Shown here: positions 22,845 to 35,774 of the stretch, piece by piece
How positions within the stretch are numbered: the stretch's first letter is position 1
Layout: each line of letters starts with the position of its first letter
Assembly (NCBI GenBank): GCA_032433595.1
Contig: JASWJB010000147.1
Location: 34,402-98,401, forward strand
Direction of reading: 5' to 3'
Origin: Conoideocrella luteorostrata
Lineage: Eukaryota; Ascomycota; Sordariomycetes; Hypocreales; Clavicipitaceae
DNA length: 64,000 nucleotides
Program-made: the position numbers and the translations under genes
Notes under the pieces: generated by a model
What the model was told of the DNA's origin: nothing
The model's database searches: none
The model's input: only the letters and a program-made list of their open reading frames with translations

Positions 22845-25800
22845 TTATTCTTCGTCTGGAGCTCGGTCCATTTCTGGACTCTCCTTCTCTTTGAGACCAG
22901 TGTCCTTACTCTTCTTCTTCATTGAGAAGCGCCAGGAACTCATGCGTCCCTCCCTGCTCTCCTTCGACTTTGACGGTCCCAGTGCTGGACTGCTAGTCAT
23001 GCTATCATAGCTGCGTCCGAATGTGGCGCCATCCTCGCCAAGGTCGTCGGCGTCGCCAATGCTCGATCGTTGCTCAGAAGAGACATTCCGATCCGAGTTG
23101 GCGGTGCTTCCTGGGCCTTTCTTAAAAAGCCCCGATTCCATGCCAAGTCGAGTTGAAAGACTGAATTTGCTCGAGCTCCCCTTACGGAATAGTTTTCTAA
23201 CTACACCAACTTCTGGTTCTTTCATATTGGACGTGGAGACAGAGTTTATGTCTGACGGTGTGTTTGACTGCGTCAAATCCAGTTGGAGAGATTCGTGTGA
23301 TTCAGAAACGGAAGTTCCTGTGTGTAGGGAATATGTGTCTCTCGAAACGCGAGAATCAGATGGAGAGTCGTCGTGACTATGTGGTAGCTCAATAGTTGGC
23401 GTTAAGACTTCCTTGCCCTTGCCCTTGCCTTTTGTCTTATCCCTATCCTTGTCTTGGTCCCCCATACCGAATAAGGCCAGTTTGAAAGGTCGAGCGGCGG
23501 GGTTGAGACGTGGATTCATGGATTTAGGTGAGTCGCCCGGCTCGGCAGTGGATGGAGCGGGAAGGCGGGAACCAATGACACCAACCTGGCGAGCACGGGT
23601 ACGAGGATCCCTCAAGTCTCTGTCATCCAGAATTTCGTCATCGGCTGAAGCCAACGTAGTGGTCAGAGCTGTAGTTGAGCCGTGGACAGATGGTCGCCTG
23701 GAACCATTTCGACTTGGCCAAGGATTGTTGTCGTTGGGGGACCAGACCCGGTTCATCAAGCCATGAGCGTCACCCGGAGCACCCCAGATGGAACCACCAT
23801 CAGTAGACGGACGCTCTATGGACGTAATAGATGATGGTCTGGAGTGGCCATGCTCCCGGTCAGATATCGCAGAGACCCGAGGCCCTCTCAAAGAGTTGAC
23901 ACGTCTGGCAGAAAATGCAAAAGCGCTACCCACTGAACCATCTTGGCCCGTAGAGCTCCGATTCATCCAAGGGAATCTCCATCGACTCTCCGCCGTCTCA
24001 CCTTCGTCGATCCCACGAGGGAACGACTGGCTCTGGCCAGACTTGAGTGAACCGATCAGGGGACCGCTGTCATCAGACGCCTTGGACGCCTTACCGCCCA
24101 GGTGCAAGTTGGATAGAATATTCGAGAATCGGTGGCTCGTACCAGGCTGTGCAATCGGCGATGAGTTCATATTCAATGACTTTCGTTCACCTGCGTCCGT
24201 GTATTGAGAAAACGGCAAATTATGATTAGAGCCATGGGGACTGGAGAAAGCATTGTAGGACGGAGCCGGAGAAACAGGTGACTGAGGACCTTCGTCATCG
24301 ACAGAGACAGGTTCCGGAAGAATGGAACTCGCAGTAGCCTTCATATCCTCAGAATCTTCGATATCATCAAATATGTTAGATGGAAGTAGAGTTTGGGCAG
24401 TAGGGCTGAGCGGGCCTCCTGCAGCTTTAAACTCGGCTTCCGAGTGCATGGTACCATCTGTATTCGTAGGCATGTCCATGAAAAGACCAGGAACAAAGCC
24501 AATTGGATTGAAGCCAGTGCTATCTTGGAAGTTGGGTTCAACGTGAGCCAAAGGCGGAGGGGATGACATCGGAGTACCCCCCAGGCCGACACCACCATTT
24601 CCAGTATAGCTCAGACGCTTAGTGTTCTGCGGTGCTGTGGACGGATCATACTCCAATCCTGTGGATAGTGGCTGATTGTAGAAACTGACATCAGCTTGCT
24701 GTTGCATTATAGTTAGCTGTTGGGACAGAGACCGTCTCTGCTGGTCCAAGTGGACGCCTCGTTTAGTTTCCGTCACTAATTGGCCATGCAAATCTCTCCT
24801 GGCCAAGTCCCACTCCCGCTGCATCCTCGAGTCCTCCTCTTTCCATTGCTCATCATCGGCGCCAGGCAACTCCTCTCTGGTTGCTTTGAGATCCTGCAGT
24901 TGCTTGCCCTTTTCTTTGAGCTCGGCTTCTAGTTCAGCACACTTCTTCTGAAGTTCTGCATTACTAGCATCAAGCTCGTCCACATCCTTATCTCGTTTTT
25001 CAGCCAGCTCCTTCTTTTGCGTGTCAAAACTTTTGCGTTCCTTCTTCATACGTTCAACTTCCTTTTCGACTCTAACAATGCTGTCCCGGATCTTGGTCTT
25101 CTTAGCCTCCTTCTCCTTTAACAATTGCTCTTTCTTCTGTCGCTCCTTGTCTGCAGTCCGCATCTGCTCCCCCGTTGACCTTATCGTTGCTTTGAGCTGT
25201 GTAGTGTGTTCTTCCTTCTCTTTGAGAGCCTGTCTTTTACGGTCTCGTTCCTTTTTCAACTCTTCCTCCTGCTGACTAGCTTCGGCTTGCTCTTTGGCAA
25301 GCAATTGCAGCGTAGTCTCAATTTCCTTCCTGATATTCTCAAATTTGTTGTTCAACTCTAGCAATGACATTTCCGGCTCAATTGATGGTAGAGATTTGCT
25401 CTGTGTCTGATCCCCACTCGCAACTGATGGAGAGTGTCGCCGGTTCACTGTGTTGCGCCGTTGCCCAGGGGCGACATTGACTGCCTCTCTGGATGCGCTT
25501 GTGATACTATCAAGTACGGGTGTGGCCTCGACCGTAGGTAGCGAAGAGCTAGGTTCATCGGCATCATCAGTGTCGTCGTTGCCTTCCACCTGTGACTGAT
25601 CGGGGTCGACAAAGTTCGTTGGCAAGCGAGAGTTTCCCAGTTGAGGACGACCGTCTTTGCCAAATGTCCTTAGCCGAATGACGGGGCTGCCGGATCTAAA
25701 GTTGTTGTGACCAACCGCAACCACCCTGATGTTGTAAAAATGATTTGGCTTCAAGCCAGTGATCGTTATTCCGGCTTCGTTTCCAGTTGCTTCTCCGACT

Positions 25801-26433
25801 ATCGCCGATTTGTCAGCATACGCATACTCGTGTCCTTGTTCGGCATGATCGTACTTACCTTGAACGCCATTCACCTGTATTAGGTATTTCGGTGCGAGGC
25901 GATGGGAATTAGGTCGGGCCCAAGCTAGAGTCGCCGCATCTGATCGAATGCCGGCTAAGCACACCTCAGGAGCTTGGGGAATGTCAACACCGAGGATACT
26001 AACAAGCTCGGACACAGGCTTCCACAGGGTCTGAATGGAACGATGAAGAAGCCTGCGAAGTGGCGGGAACGTCTTGTTAGCACGGCAGGAGAAACTCCCA
26101 AGGGCAATGACAAGTCATAGGGTCATGGTTTTGGTTTTTTCCACTTCCGTAGCCTGTGAAGTCATGGCAGGGCACGAATGATGGCTGAACTCACCAGATC
26201 ACGGCGCATACAGTCATAATTATCCTAAAACGCGTGACGGGCGAAGCCCGGACAACGGCCTCATGGGCGGTGAAGTAAATGCGATGCATCACCGCGCGAC
26301 CGAAGTGGTGAAGAAGTACGGCGGCGACGACGACATAGACAATCTTCCGGGATGCAGACAAGTATCTCCGCAACGACCAGAGGCTGAGAAAGGCGACGGA
26401 GAGCGTGATCAAGAGCAAGAGGTCCCATGACAT
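22845..26433 (-). CDS. Membrane-anchored fibronectin type III / coiled-coil protein
   Basis: Exon 1 (26433-26195) and exon 2 (26052-22845) encode 1148 residues. The 142-nt intron (GTGAGT, GCTAAC branch, TTCGCAG) joins FRIIMTVCAVIW to LLHRSIQTLWKPVSELV. Residues 1-80 hold two or three hydrophobic segments (WDLLLLITLSVAFLSLW; IVYVVVAAVLLHHF; IIMTVCAVIWLL). A fibronectin type III-like domain follows (about 105-212; ATLAWARP, ITITGLKPNHFYNIRVVAV). A charged Lys/Glu coiled coil covers about 310-515, and the remainder is a long Ser/Pro-rich disordered tail ending in basic clusters (MKKKSKDTG). The order suggests a membrane protein exposing FN3 domain and coiled coil to the cytosol, perhaps a scaffold. 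Similar proteins are widespread in filamentous fungi; I know no assigned role. Confidence 0.85.
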
Positions 26434-29227
26434 TATTCTCAGCCCTCCTAGCACTGCTGAGAGAGTGTGCGCGGAGCTGGAAACTTACTCAAGCAACTAA
26501 ATGATGAAAGGAGAGGCCGGCCGTAGTCGTGGTAAGGTGGCCGTAGACAAAGTTCGACGGTGGAAGACGAAGTAAAAATGGCGTGGAAGCACGACAGGCT
26601 TTGTTTGCGAGTTGACGAGCAACGAACCCGAGAGTGGACATGGCCTTGCACCACAGGGCAGAAGGGTGCGGGACTGGCTGCATGGTAGTAACTACAGTGT
26701 GTGGTGCGTAATGCCTAAAGTACCTACCCCGTAGGTACGGAGGAACCCACTAGAGTTTACACCAGACCACAGGTGCGGTGCACTAACAGGGCAAGCTTGT
26801 GCCGTCCCAAACGAGCCGGACTGCGCTACACCACGTTCGGCAGATTTCAGCCAATCCGCTGGTTTGGTTGGGCGATGATCGCCTTCGGTAGTGGCACTGG
26901 GGACTGGGTTTAACAGAGCGGGCGGCGCAGCGGGAGAGAAATGCGCAGATGCTGGCTAGATTTACGGAGCACAGAGCAGGCAAAATAATAACTACGCACT
27001 GGCTGTCAATTATGTGAGTTCCTATGATTGGTGCACATGGAGCACTGTACACAGAACGAGCATACGCAGCATTGCTGGAAACAAGACAGGCCCCCAACCT
27101 TGCCGCAGCATCGAGAGGACACGTCGAATGTTGTAAGTAGCCAGCGACCAGCCGACACTGGCAAGGTTGGAAATGCAAGAGGCGTTCGGCAACGACGATA
27201 ATTATAAGGGAAAGAAGGTATGATACGCAATTCACGGTCTCCACCGTGTTGTTGCCTACACAAGCAGCTTCAAGCTTGCAGTCAGCAATTGAAAGTTAAA
27301 AATTGTAAGCCTCGAGCGTGAGGGCATACACAGCTCCCAACCAGCCGATACTGGTTCTCAAAGCATGAGGTTGGTAGCGGAGTTTAGATTGTTTTGCGGT
27401 GTGTTTTGCAACGACGTGCATAGCGCCGGTTGGTTCCATTTATGTATATCATGCCGTGCATATATCAGGTGGGACAATTGAGCAGTGCATGAGCACATGA
27501 GATCTTGCGCACGCGAGCAAAAACGACTCAGGTCTAACGGCTTCTATTCCGCGCTCTAAGAATGCAGAATGTACTGCGTATTTAATTGATCCCTATTCGA
27601 CGTTGCAGCAGATCTGAGGAGCGAGCTTGTCAAACCATTAGTTATTAGTGATTTTCCTTGGAGAGTTGAAGAGTGGAAGGGTAACAGCAGCAAATAGTAG
27701 CCTAATTCGGGGCCTTTTACCCAACTTGGTCCTATCCGCATCGCAAACCGAAAAAGTGGCATGGCAGCACATGCAAAACCCGTTCGAGTAAGCGACTGAA
27801 TCGTAACGTCACCACAATTTGGCCACCACCGAGGCATTAGCTGGGGACTTTATCCACAGGGAGTTGCAATCATATGCTGCGAGATTTGCATTTGAATTTT
27901 TAATTTGCTTATTTATTGGGGAAATTTTTATACTTTTATGTTTATTTTCACTTTTATGCTTGAGTACAAGGCTGCCGTCCAGTGTCAAACTCCCCAAGCT
28001 CCACATCCTTTCATGAAGTCAAGACAAGGCCCAACAGAGTCTGCCCACGGCTGGAACACATGACGAGTTGGACCGCGGCTCGAGCGGTATTCATGACTTG
28101 CGTCGATGGGGAAATGGTGCAGCAGAGAGGTTGGCGGTTACATAGTGGGTCTTCCGGCCACGCCGTGCCATGGCCTTGCCTCCAAGCTCAACGAATTACG
28201 GAGCAGCTCCCACACGCGATGCGATAGCTATTCTACGTAACATCATAATACGATGAGACATGCAAATCGTAACGCAAAGAGATTCTCCAAACTAAAGGCG
28301 TCTCTGTGTGCTTTAATGAAAGGAGTGCTTCGGTAGGTGGTGATGGTACGGAGCAGAGGATTGATGAATGCCAGCGCCCAATTACTCCGTCGTTGAGCAA
28401 AATAGCCTCTCCGTACAGAGTACAATTAAAGTAAAAGCAGCGGTACCGGATTCCTCCCGAGCAAAAGTCGATCCCTCCCACCATGGGCCTGCGCTGGCCG
28501 CGATCCGGGCTTGGCTTGGCGTTCCTTTAAGCGGCGCGGCACGGAGAGTCTGGCCTGGCGCGGCTTGTCTGTCTGTTGGATGAGTCGGGTCTCAGCCAAA
28601 ATTGCCCAACAAAGCAGCCGGCATCAAACTACGTAGATACTTGGTAGTAGTTACTTCTTAGAAGCACCTCCGTTTCCCCAACCGACGGACATCCTCTCGT
28701 TACTCTCATCAGCGCCGTACCGAAATAGTTCACTGGCCGTATTGCAGCTCGGTTTCTAGCTCGGCCAGCGTATAATATAACAATCATCGCCTTGCATCGC
28801 ATTCGAGTCGCCCTGGGTTTCCTTAAAGTTGCCATACAGCGTCACAGCCACGACGCTCGCATCAGCCTTCATTTGGTTATCACCCGCCACCTCCCGATCG
28901 TAAGCGTCATCGTCGCTCGTGCCCTCTCCCCGCGTCCAACTTCGCGACATACAATTCTAGAACCTGCAAGGACGAACTCTGCGGGTCGAAGCGCCATCCT
29001 TAGCACTACCTTACCAACACAGTGCAGTACTATACAGATTCGACGGCTTCGTGGACCACATATCTCTGTCCTGTGCGAACCAAGTCCACCTGTTGCGCTC
29101 CGGCGAGAGCCAGCTACCCTTTCCCACCAGCAACTTGTGGCCCCCCTCCCAGGCAAATCTCGTTCAACCGACGTTTGCAACCTGCACTGAACAGCTCGCG
29201 CATTCTTGAGAGCGCCATTGGGGCATC
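26434..29227. other. Long divergent spacer between the FN3 gene and PAH1
   Basis: 2.8 kb separating two divergent starts. The stretch 26434-28000 has many short overlapping frames with no family content. TACGGAG-type motifs occur near 28196, 28349 and 28411. The last 450 bases before PAH1 are CA- and pyrimidine-rich and are probably its leader. No gene supported. Confidence 0.6.
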
Positions 29228-31517
29228 ATGCAGTACGTTCGAAATCTAAGCGACTCGGTTTCGACGGCTTGGAACTCCATCAACCCAGCGACTCTTAGCG
29301 GCGCCATCGATGTCATCGTTGTGCAGCATGACGACGGTACCTTGGCCTGCTCGCCCTTTCACGTGCGATTCGGCAAGTTCTCGCTCCTCCGGCCGTCCGA
29401 GAAGAAGGTCGAATTCAAAGTAAATGGCGTCAAACAAGATTATTCCATGAAATTGGGGGAAGGTGGCGAGGCCTTCTTCGTCTTCGAAACTACAGAGAAT
29501 GTTCCCGAATCCCTCCAAACCTCTCCTCTTGTATCTCCGGCCAGCAGTCCAGGATTGGGACCCGAGGAAGGGTTGTCTGAGCTTAATGATCCAGATGTTC
29601 TTGATCTTGATCAGGACCTAAGCAGCTCGCCTCGGCCTGTACCGTCTGTGCTTCAACCTCAGCCAGAGGCAAATGGTTCGTCTTCTTCCTCACCTCCCTG
29701 GCTTACCCTAGCCTCTAACGTACATTGCCCTAACTTCAAAATCAGGCATGATCACCCCGCTCTCGACGTCACCCGATGTGTTCAAACCACGGCCGGCATC
29801 TGGTGACTGGTCATCAGCTCTGCCCAGACCTCATAGCGAGGATATTCTTAGAAAGTCGGCAAGATCTGCCATTCGTGATGAAGCTGAAGAGGGGTCAAAA
29901 GATCCAGACGAATCGGAAAGATCGCACAGTCCTCCGCCCATGGGTATGGAACGAGCAAAAACCTTGGCTAAGGAGCTTTCTGCTGCAAACATCCCCAGCC
30001 GAGTTACCGAAACTGGTGATCTAATGCTCGATATGACCGGATTCAAGAGCAGCGAGGAGGATATGTTGCAAGCTGAGATTCTCGCTCGAAAGATCCTTTC
30101 AGAGGAGCTGGAAGGCAACTATGACATCGGCTCTCTTTTCGGATTTGATGAGGAGGGTAATCTCTGGATCTACAGCAGCGAAGAGGCTAAGAAAGCTGCA
30201 ATGGACAAAACGATTGAATCTTCACTAAAGTCTCATCGTCACAACACGGCAGCAGACGCGGTCTCGGATCCGGGATACCAGAGCGACGGCAGTGACATAA
30301 CAAGCACCCCTCATGTGCCTTCGCACCGACGATCCGAATCAGATGCCGGTCCATCAGGATTGCAAACTCCTCCCCGCACCCCCCTTGGATCCGGATACGC
30401 TGGGAATCCAAACATCAACTATGCCAAGACCCTGCGTTTGACTAGTGATCAATTGAAGGCGCTCGACTTGAAGCCTGGAGAAAACGCCATGAGTTTTACC
30501 GTCAATAGAGCAACATGCTCTGCCAACATGTTCTTGTGGAAGCACGAGACTCCCGTCGTTATCTCTGATATAGACGGGACAATCACCAAGTCAGATGCCC
30601 TTGGGCATGTGTTGAATATGATTGGGCGTGACTGGACTCATACAGGTATTGCCAAGTTGTATAGCGATATTGCGCAGAATGGATACAACATCATGTATCT
30701 CACCAGTCGCTCCGTCGGTCAGGCTGACACAACAAGAACGTATGTCAACGGCGTCGTTCAGGGAGGATGTAGGATGCCCCATGGCCCTACCATTTTGTCT
30801 CCGGATCGCACCATGGCCGCTTTGCGCCGAGAAGTGTATCTACGCCAGCCCCACGTGTTCAAGATGGCTACTTTGCGAGACATCAGTAATCTGTACGGTC
30901 CAGACTTCAGCCCGTTCTACGCTGGCTTTGGCAACCGGCTGACTGACCAAATTTCTTATCGAACCGTGGACGTGCCGAGGACTAGGATCTTTACCATCAA
31001 TTCCAACTCGGAGGTGTCGCTCGATCTTCTAAGTCTCAACAAACTAAAGATGAGCTATGTCAATATCAACGAAGTTGTCGACCACTACTTTCCACCTGTT
31101 GCTACGTTGGTAAAGGGTGGAGGAGAGGACTACACTGACTTTAAGTACTGGCGAGACGAGCCTTTGGAGCTTGATGAATTCTCTGCCAGTGATAGCGAAG
31201 AGCCGGATGAGCCAGCAGACAACGAAAGCACATACACAGACGACGAGGATGAAGAAATTGGCGATGGTCTCGTTGACAGCTACATTTCGCGCGAGTCGAT
31301 AGACGAAAGTGTGGATGACGACAACGTTGAGAACGGAGAAGAGTACGAAGACGAAGAAGGCGACTACGACGAGGAGGACGACGCGCCATCTGATGATGAA
31401 ACCCAGCTTGCGAACCACCTGTCCAAAGCGAAAGTTTCAGACAAGGCCGTTGAAGAAGACCTTGGAGCAGAGCTCATTACTGGGGTTGGTCACCTATCTC
31501 AAGAGAAAAAGACGTGA
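29228..31517 (+). CDS. PAH1: Phosphatidate phosphatase, lipin family (Pah1/Ned1)
   Basis: Exon 1 (29228-29675) and exon 2 (29746-31517) encode 739 residues; the 70-nt intron starts GTTCGT and ends with CTAACTTC...ATCAG. The enzyme dephosphorylates phosphatidate to diacylglycerol at the nuclear/ER membrane, controlling storage-lipid synthesis and nuclear membrane growth. The N-LIP domain begins at the start (MQYVRNLSDSVSTAWNSINPA; residues 1-110). The C-LIP/HAD phosphatase domain has the catalytic DIDGT (D424, D426), then TSDALGH-like text, YLTSRSVGQAD and GNRLTDQISYRTV. The last about 100 residues are strongly acidic (runs of Asp/Glu), as in the yeast acidic tail that docks the Nem1-Spo7 phosphatase. 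The Ser/Pro-rich middle offers phosphosites. Family is certain. Confidence 0.95.
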
Positions 31518-32182
31518 TGCAATAACAGACAGAAAGAGAAGCTAAACAGGGATGCAGATTAGCGGTAACGGCGTCGCGATCGAGACGAAGCAAGTATTTG
31601 TGGAAGAGCCGGTAGAAATTCGACCTACACCTGGAAATGTGTCCTAGTCAGAGACATTTTACCTTGGGGTGAAGCCCAGCTAATCCAGATTTGCAATTTT
31701 GATTGAGGAGTGGGAGGTGAAGGGGAGGCATTCACAACGGAAGATGTAAGCACTTGATGGAGGACTATTTACTATGACGAAGAATCCGTCTTTATAAGGG
31801 GATGAAAGGACTTGATGAGTTAGCAAAATGGCATAGCGAGGCGTTGACATGTTACATTATATCATCATTGCATGCTTTTTTTTTTAAGGTCAGAATGTAC
31901 AATGTTAGAAGAAGCATACATATATATACGCGGTCAAATACATCACATTCCTCGAGCAGAAGCCCCTTGTAATCAATTTTCCTCTGTAGAAGTTTGTCTC
32001 TTTCTTGAACCAATATATGTTCTGTGTATGTTTCTCGCCAAAAAATGACAATACTCGCCGCTCACACAGCCCCAATATTTATGAGTGCCTCCGCCAGGTC
32101 AAAAATAAATTTAAACCAAAACAAATCCCGTTCATCACCAGTCGACTACGAAAAAAAAGACGACTCATTACAACTTTTTGTT
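31518..32182. other. Convergent spacer between PAH1 and HIS4
   Basis: This holds the two 3' untranslated regions. AT-rich, with a T run near 31877. No gene seen. Confidence 0.7.
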
Positions 32183-34844
32183 TTACTGCCCACTCATGTG
32201 CTTGAGACGAATCTCAACGGCTCGTCTGTGAGCCTCCAGCTCCTCCACCTTTGCTAATTGCATGACTGCTGAGCCAATATTCTTGAGGCCTTCGGCCGTA
32301 AGATTTGAGCATGTAATGTGCTTCATGAAGGAGGCGAGATTGACACCAGAGTATTGCTTGGCGAAACCATACGTAGCTGTGAGCACAGACAAGTTAGTCG
32401 AACTATTCCAACACTTCCTCATCAGAGAATGTGAACGGGTGGTTGGGAAAAGACTTACGAAGCGAGTGGTTCACTCCGGCGGAATAGTCTCCCACGCTCT
32501 CCGGGGTCCATTCACCAATAAACACACTTCCCGCGTTCATGACACGATCTACTATCTTGGCAGCATCATTGACCTGCAGAATCAGATGCTCGGGGGCATA
32601 CTCGTTGCTGATGCGCATAGCTTCCTCCATGGTCTTGACCTGCACGGTGACAGAGTGTGCAATGGAGCCGCGCACAATATCTACTCGAGGCAGGGCCATA
32701 GCCTGGTTGTGAACCTCATCATCAATTGCCTTGAGCTGCTCCTCATTCAGGTCGACTGCAATGAGAATGACCTGGCTGTCTACGCCGTGCTCAGCTTGGG
32801 AGAGCAGATCGGATGCCACAAAAGCGGGATTAGCGTTCTCGTCGGCTATGACGAGGACTTCGGATGGACCAGCCGGCATGTCAATACTCACGCCGGCGTT
32901 CGTATCGTTGCTTACATGCATCTTGGCAGCCGTGACGAATTGGTTGCCAGGGCCAAGAATCTTATCTACTTTGCTGACGGACTCGGTTCCGTAGGCCATG
33001 GCGGCTACAGCCTGAGCACCGCCGGCGAGGACGATGCTCTCTGCGCCAACTTTGTGGGCGACGTAGACGATCTCGGGGGTGATACTGCCATCCGATCGGG
33101 GTGGAGAGGCAAGCACAAGCTTTTTACATCCAGCGACCATGGCAGGCACGCCGAGCATCAAGGCAGTGCTGGGGAGAACGGCGGTACCACCAGGGATGTA
33201 GAGGCCGACTCGTTCGATGGGTCTTGAGAAACGGCCGCAGACAACTCCAGGCATGGTCTCAACCTGCAGAGGTTTGTCCTCCTTCTGAGCGGAGTGGAAC
33301 TTCTTGATATTCTCGTATGAGGTGTCAATGGCCTTGATGGTCTCGGCGTCTAGGTTCATGAGCTCCTTAGGGAACGGGGCCTTGATGACGGGTGAAGTCA
33401 GGGAGGTCGCCTTTTCGAACTTGTGGGTATACGACAGCAACGCCTTGTCGCCATTCTTGCGAACGTCATCGATGATGGGGGTAACGATTTTGAGGATGGC
33501 GTCGGGAGACTTCTGAGATGGACGCTGTAGAGTTCTGAGAAGCTCCGTCTCGGAAGCCTTGGCAGAATCGATTCGTAGCATAGTGATTCTGGCATCTACA
33601 GGTTTGTCTGCAGCATTATGCTTAGGTTGCGAGGCCTCTTCAGTCTTGATGCCCTCCTTCTCTGCCCACTTCCCCTTTGCATTGCCTGGCCTTCTCGAAA
33701 CCTTCAAGCTCTTTGCGTCTAAGTTGGCCTCTATATCAGCCAAGCTAGCGCCAGCGCTAATAGCCTTGGTTAAAGCAAAGTAGATCAGGTCGGCGGCCTC
33801 AAAAGCAACTTCCTGTGGCGTCTTAGCATCGCATAGTTCCTCTGCTTCTTCCATGATTTTAGCTCGCAGTAGTTTCTCGTCGGAGAAAAGCCTGGCCGTG
33901 TATGAGCCCTCTGGAGCAGACTGTTTTCTTGACTGCAGAACTTGCTCCAAAGCAGGAATACCATTCAGGTTACCGAAACATCCAAACTGCTGCAGGTGGC
34001 AGAAGCGGCCTTTTTGCTTGACGACAAACTTCAAAGTGTCGTTGTCGCAGTCCAAGGCCAATCGGACGAGCTCCTGAGTATCTCCTGACGTAGCCCCCTT
34101 GACCCATAAACCTCGCTTACGGCTTTGATATACTCCTTTCTGAGTCTTCAATGCTTCGAGAATGCTTTCTTCGCCGGTATAAGCGAGTCCAAGCGCGACA
34201 CCAGCCTCGTCGGTAACGACGGTGGGGATAAGGCCATCCTGGCGATCAGACGTCCAGTAAGTTGCAATGACTTTAGAAAGCAACAGCTTGCCAGTGGCAG
34301 TCTTGTCGGTTGTCAAGCCCGTGGAGGGAAGAATAGGAATTGCGTTGATTTTTTGAGCTACCTCGATAAACTTGTCGAGAGGGGTGCTGGCGACGGGAAG
34401 CAGATAGATATTCTTGGGCTTGGTAGATTGAGCGGTCTCGACAAATTTCTGAGACTCCGGGGCCGAAGGATCGAAATCCTTGATCAACAAGCCATACTCT
34501 GAAGCTGCTGATATATCTGGCTTAGAAACAACAGGAAGCACTCTGTCTCCGAAATCGGTGTACTGCGATAGAGCTTCGGGGGCAACGAAGACCTTGCGTG
34601 CACCACGGTCAAGCAGGGCAATCACATCGTCCTGTGATTCCAGAGCAGTGGCGTCTAAGTGGGCGTGAAACTCGTAATTGTGACGGCTGAAAAAGCGAAA
34701 GAGCTTCTCTTGAATATGGGGCGTAGCCTGTAAGAAAGGATTGCCCAACAGTGACACTTCCTCGCGGGTCAGGCCGTCGAGATTAGCCAAGCCTGGCGGG
34801 ACAGCGACGCTGATAAGAAAGGGTAATGGCAGCTCGGTTTCCAT
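32183..34844 (-). CDS. HIS4: Histidine biosynthesis trifunctional protein
   Basis: Exon 1 (34844-32459) and exon 2 (32376-32183) encode 859 residues. The 82-nt intron (GTAAGT...CTCACAG, CTAAC branch) joins VNHSL to PTYGFAKQYSG. Three activities are fused. Phosphoribosyl-AMP cyclohydrolase covers about 205-290 (SRKRGLWVKGATSGDTQEL, LDCDND, GRFCHL). Phosphoribosyl-ATP pyrophosphohydrolase covers about 297-385 (LLRAKIMEEAEEL, FEAADLIYFAL). Histidinol dehydrogenase covers about 420-859 (YIPGGTAVLPSTALML, ILGPGNQFV, DMPAGPSEVLVIAD, QAEHGVDSQ). It performs steps 2, 3 and the last two oxidations of histidine synthesis in the cytosol. The first 200 residues are the fungal N-terminal extension. A Gcn4/CpcA-type site lies about 100 bases upstream. 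Function is certain. Confidence 0.96.
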
Positions 34845-35774
34845 TGTGAAAAATCCTTAGACGATTGATGACCAGAGTGTTACTCTAATCCAAGAGATAG
34901 AATGCTTCAGTTGGGAGAAGCAATTATTGTAATGCAAGTGACTGACTCAACATCCAAAACGCCGGGAAAAGATGATGGTGGGGCAGCCTCCATGCCTCCA
35001 TCTGCCCCTCCAAGAAATTTGGCGCCGAACGGGAAAAAAATCTCACAGGCTTGCTGGCGTCACCGGAGCGGCACTCAACTAGACTGATGTCTACTTGTAG
35101 GTACTCATCTCTTTGGCGACCCACAGGCCTCCTTGTCACAACGAATGACCTAGAGTGACCTTTAATAGTGCCTAAGCGCCGTTAGGGCTGTGAGACGTGC
35201 GATGTAAGCTTTTTGTAAATCGAAAGTTTACTGGGACTTCTATTGTAGTGTAAATTAGCAGACAGAGGAAGTATTATTAAATGTCCAGCTTTTAATTGGC
35301 TACGGACTCCTGCCATCATTAAAGTGAGGCCTTACTTGTCGCCAAAGAGATATGTAGGAGTCTAGGAAGTATTTGGTATAAAGTACCGACACCACGGTTG
35401 GTTCTGGTGGACTACAGGTACCGCACCAGTTAGTGGCTGCCGCTGACCACGACATTATGCCTAGCACTATTGGCCCACGAGTTAGGCATATGCATTGGCT
35501 AGTTCACTAGCCACCCCGGATTAAATGAGCACCCGGAGGAGCTGCAGCAGCTACTCTATCTTAGACCTCTCAGATGATATGGAGCTCCACGTCGAATTAT
35601 GTCGAGCCAACTTGCCGCGTTGCGACTTTGCCAGCTACCATCTTTGCACCATCGAACCGCTGCGCCTGTTATTCTGATGCATAGTCCATTTAATGCGCAA
35701 CCGATAGATAGCAGAGAGAGAACCTTCCTTCGCATCCCCAATTCTCCGTCGCCCAACCGCCGACATAGTTCAGT
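34845..35774. other. Divergent promoter region of HIS4 and TAF9
   Basis: 930 bases between two divergent starts. It carries the CpcA-type element at 34943-34949. No gene seen; the frames at 35556-35955 are shadows of the TAF9 leader. Confidence 0.65.
34943..34949 (-). promoter_or_regulatory. CpcA/Gcn4 (cross-pathway control) site upstream of HIS4
   Basis: A perfect TGACTCA, with an overlapping TGAC half-site four bases earlier, lies 99-105 bases upstream of the HIS4 ATG. This is the binding sequence of the amino-acid starvation regulator Gcn4/CPC1/CpcA, and HIS4 is a textbook target in yeast and Neurospora. The motif is short, so the call depends on its position. Confidence 0.6.

Noticed and set aside
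26191..26454. Separate small membrane-protein gene
   Set aside because: The frame is the first exon of the FN3 gene: a GTGAGT donor and TTCGCAG acceptor join it in frame to the main exon.
32262..33227. 321-codon open frame on the plus strand
   Set aside because: It lies exactly antisense to HIS4 exon 1 and is a codon-composition shadow; no family motif.
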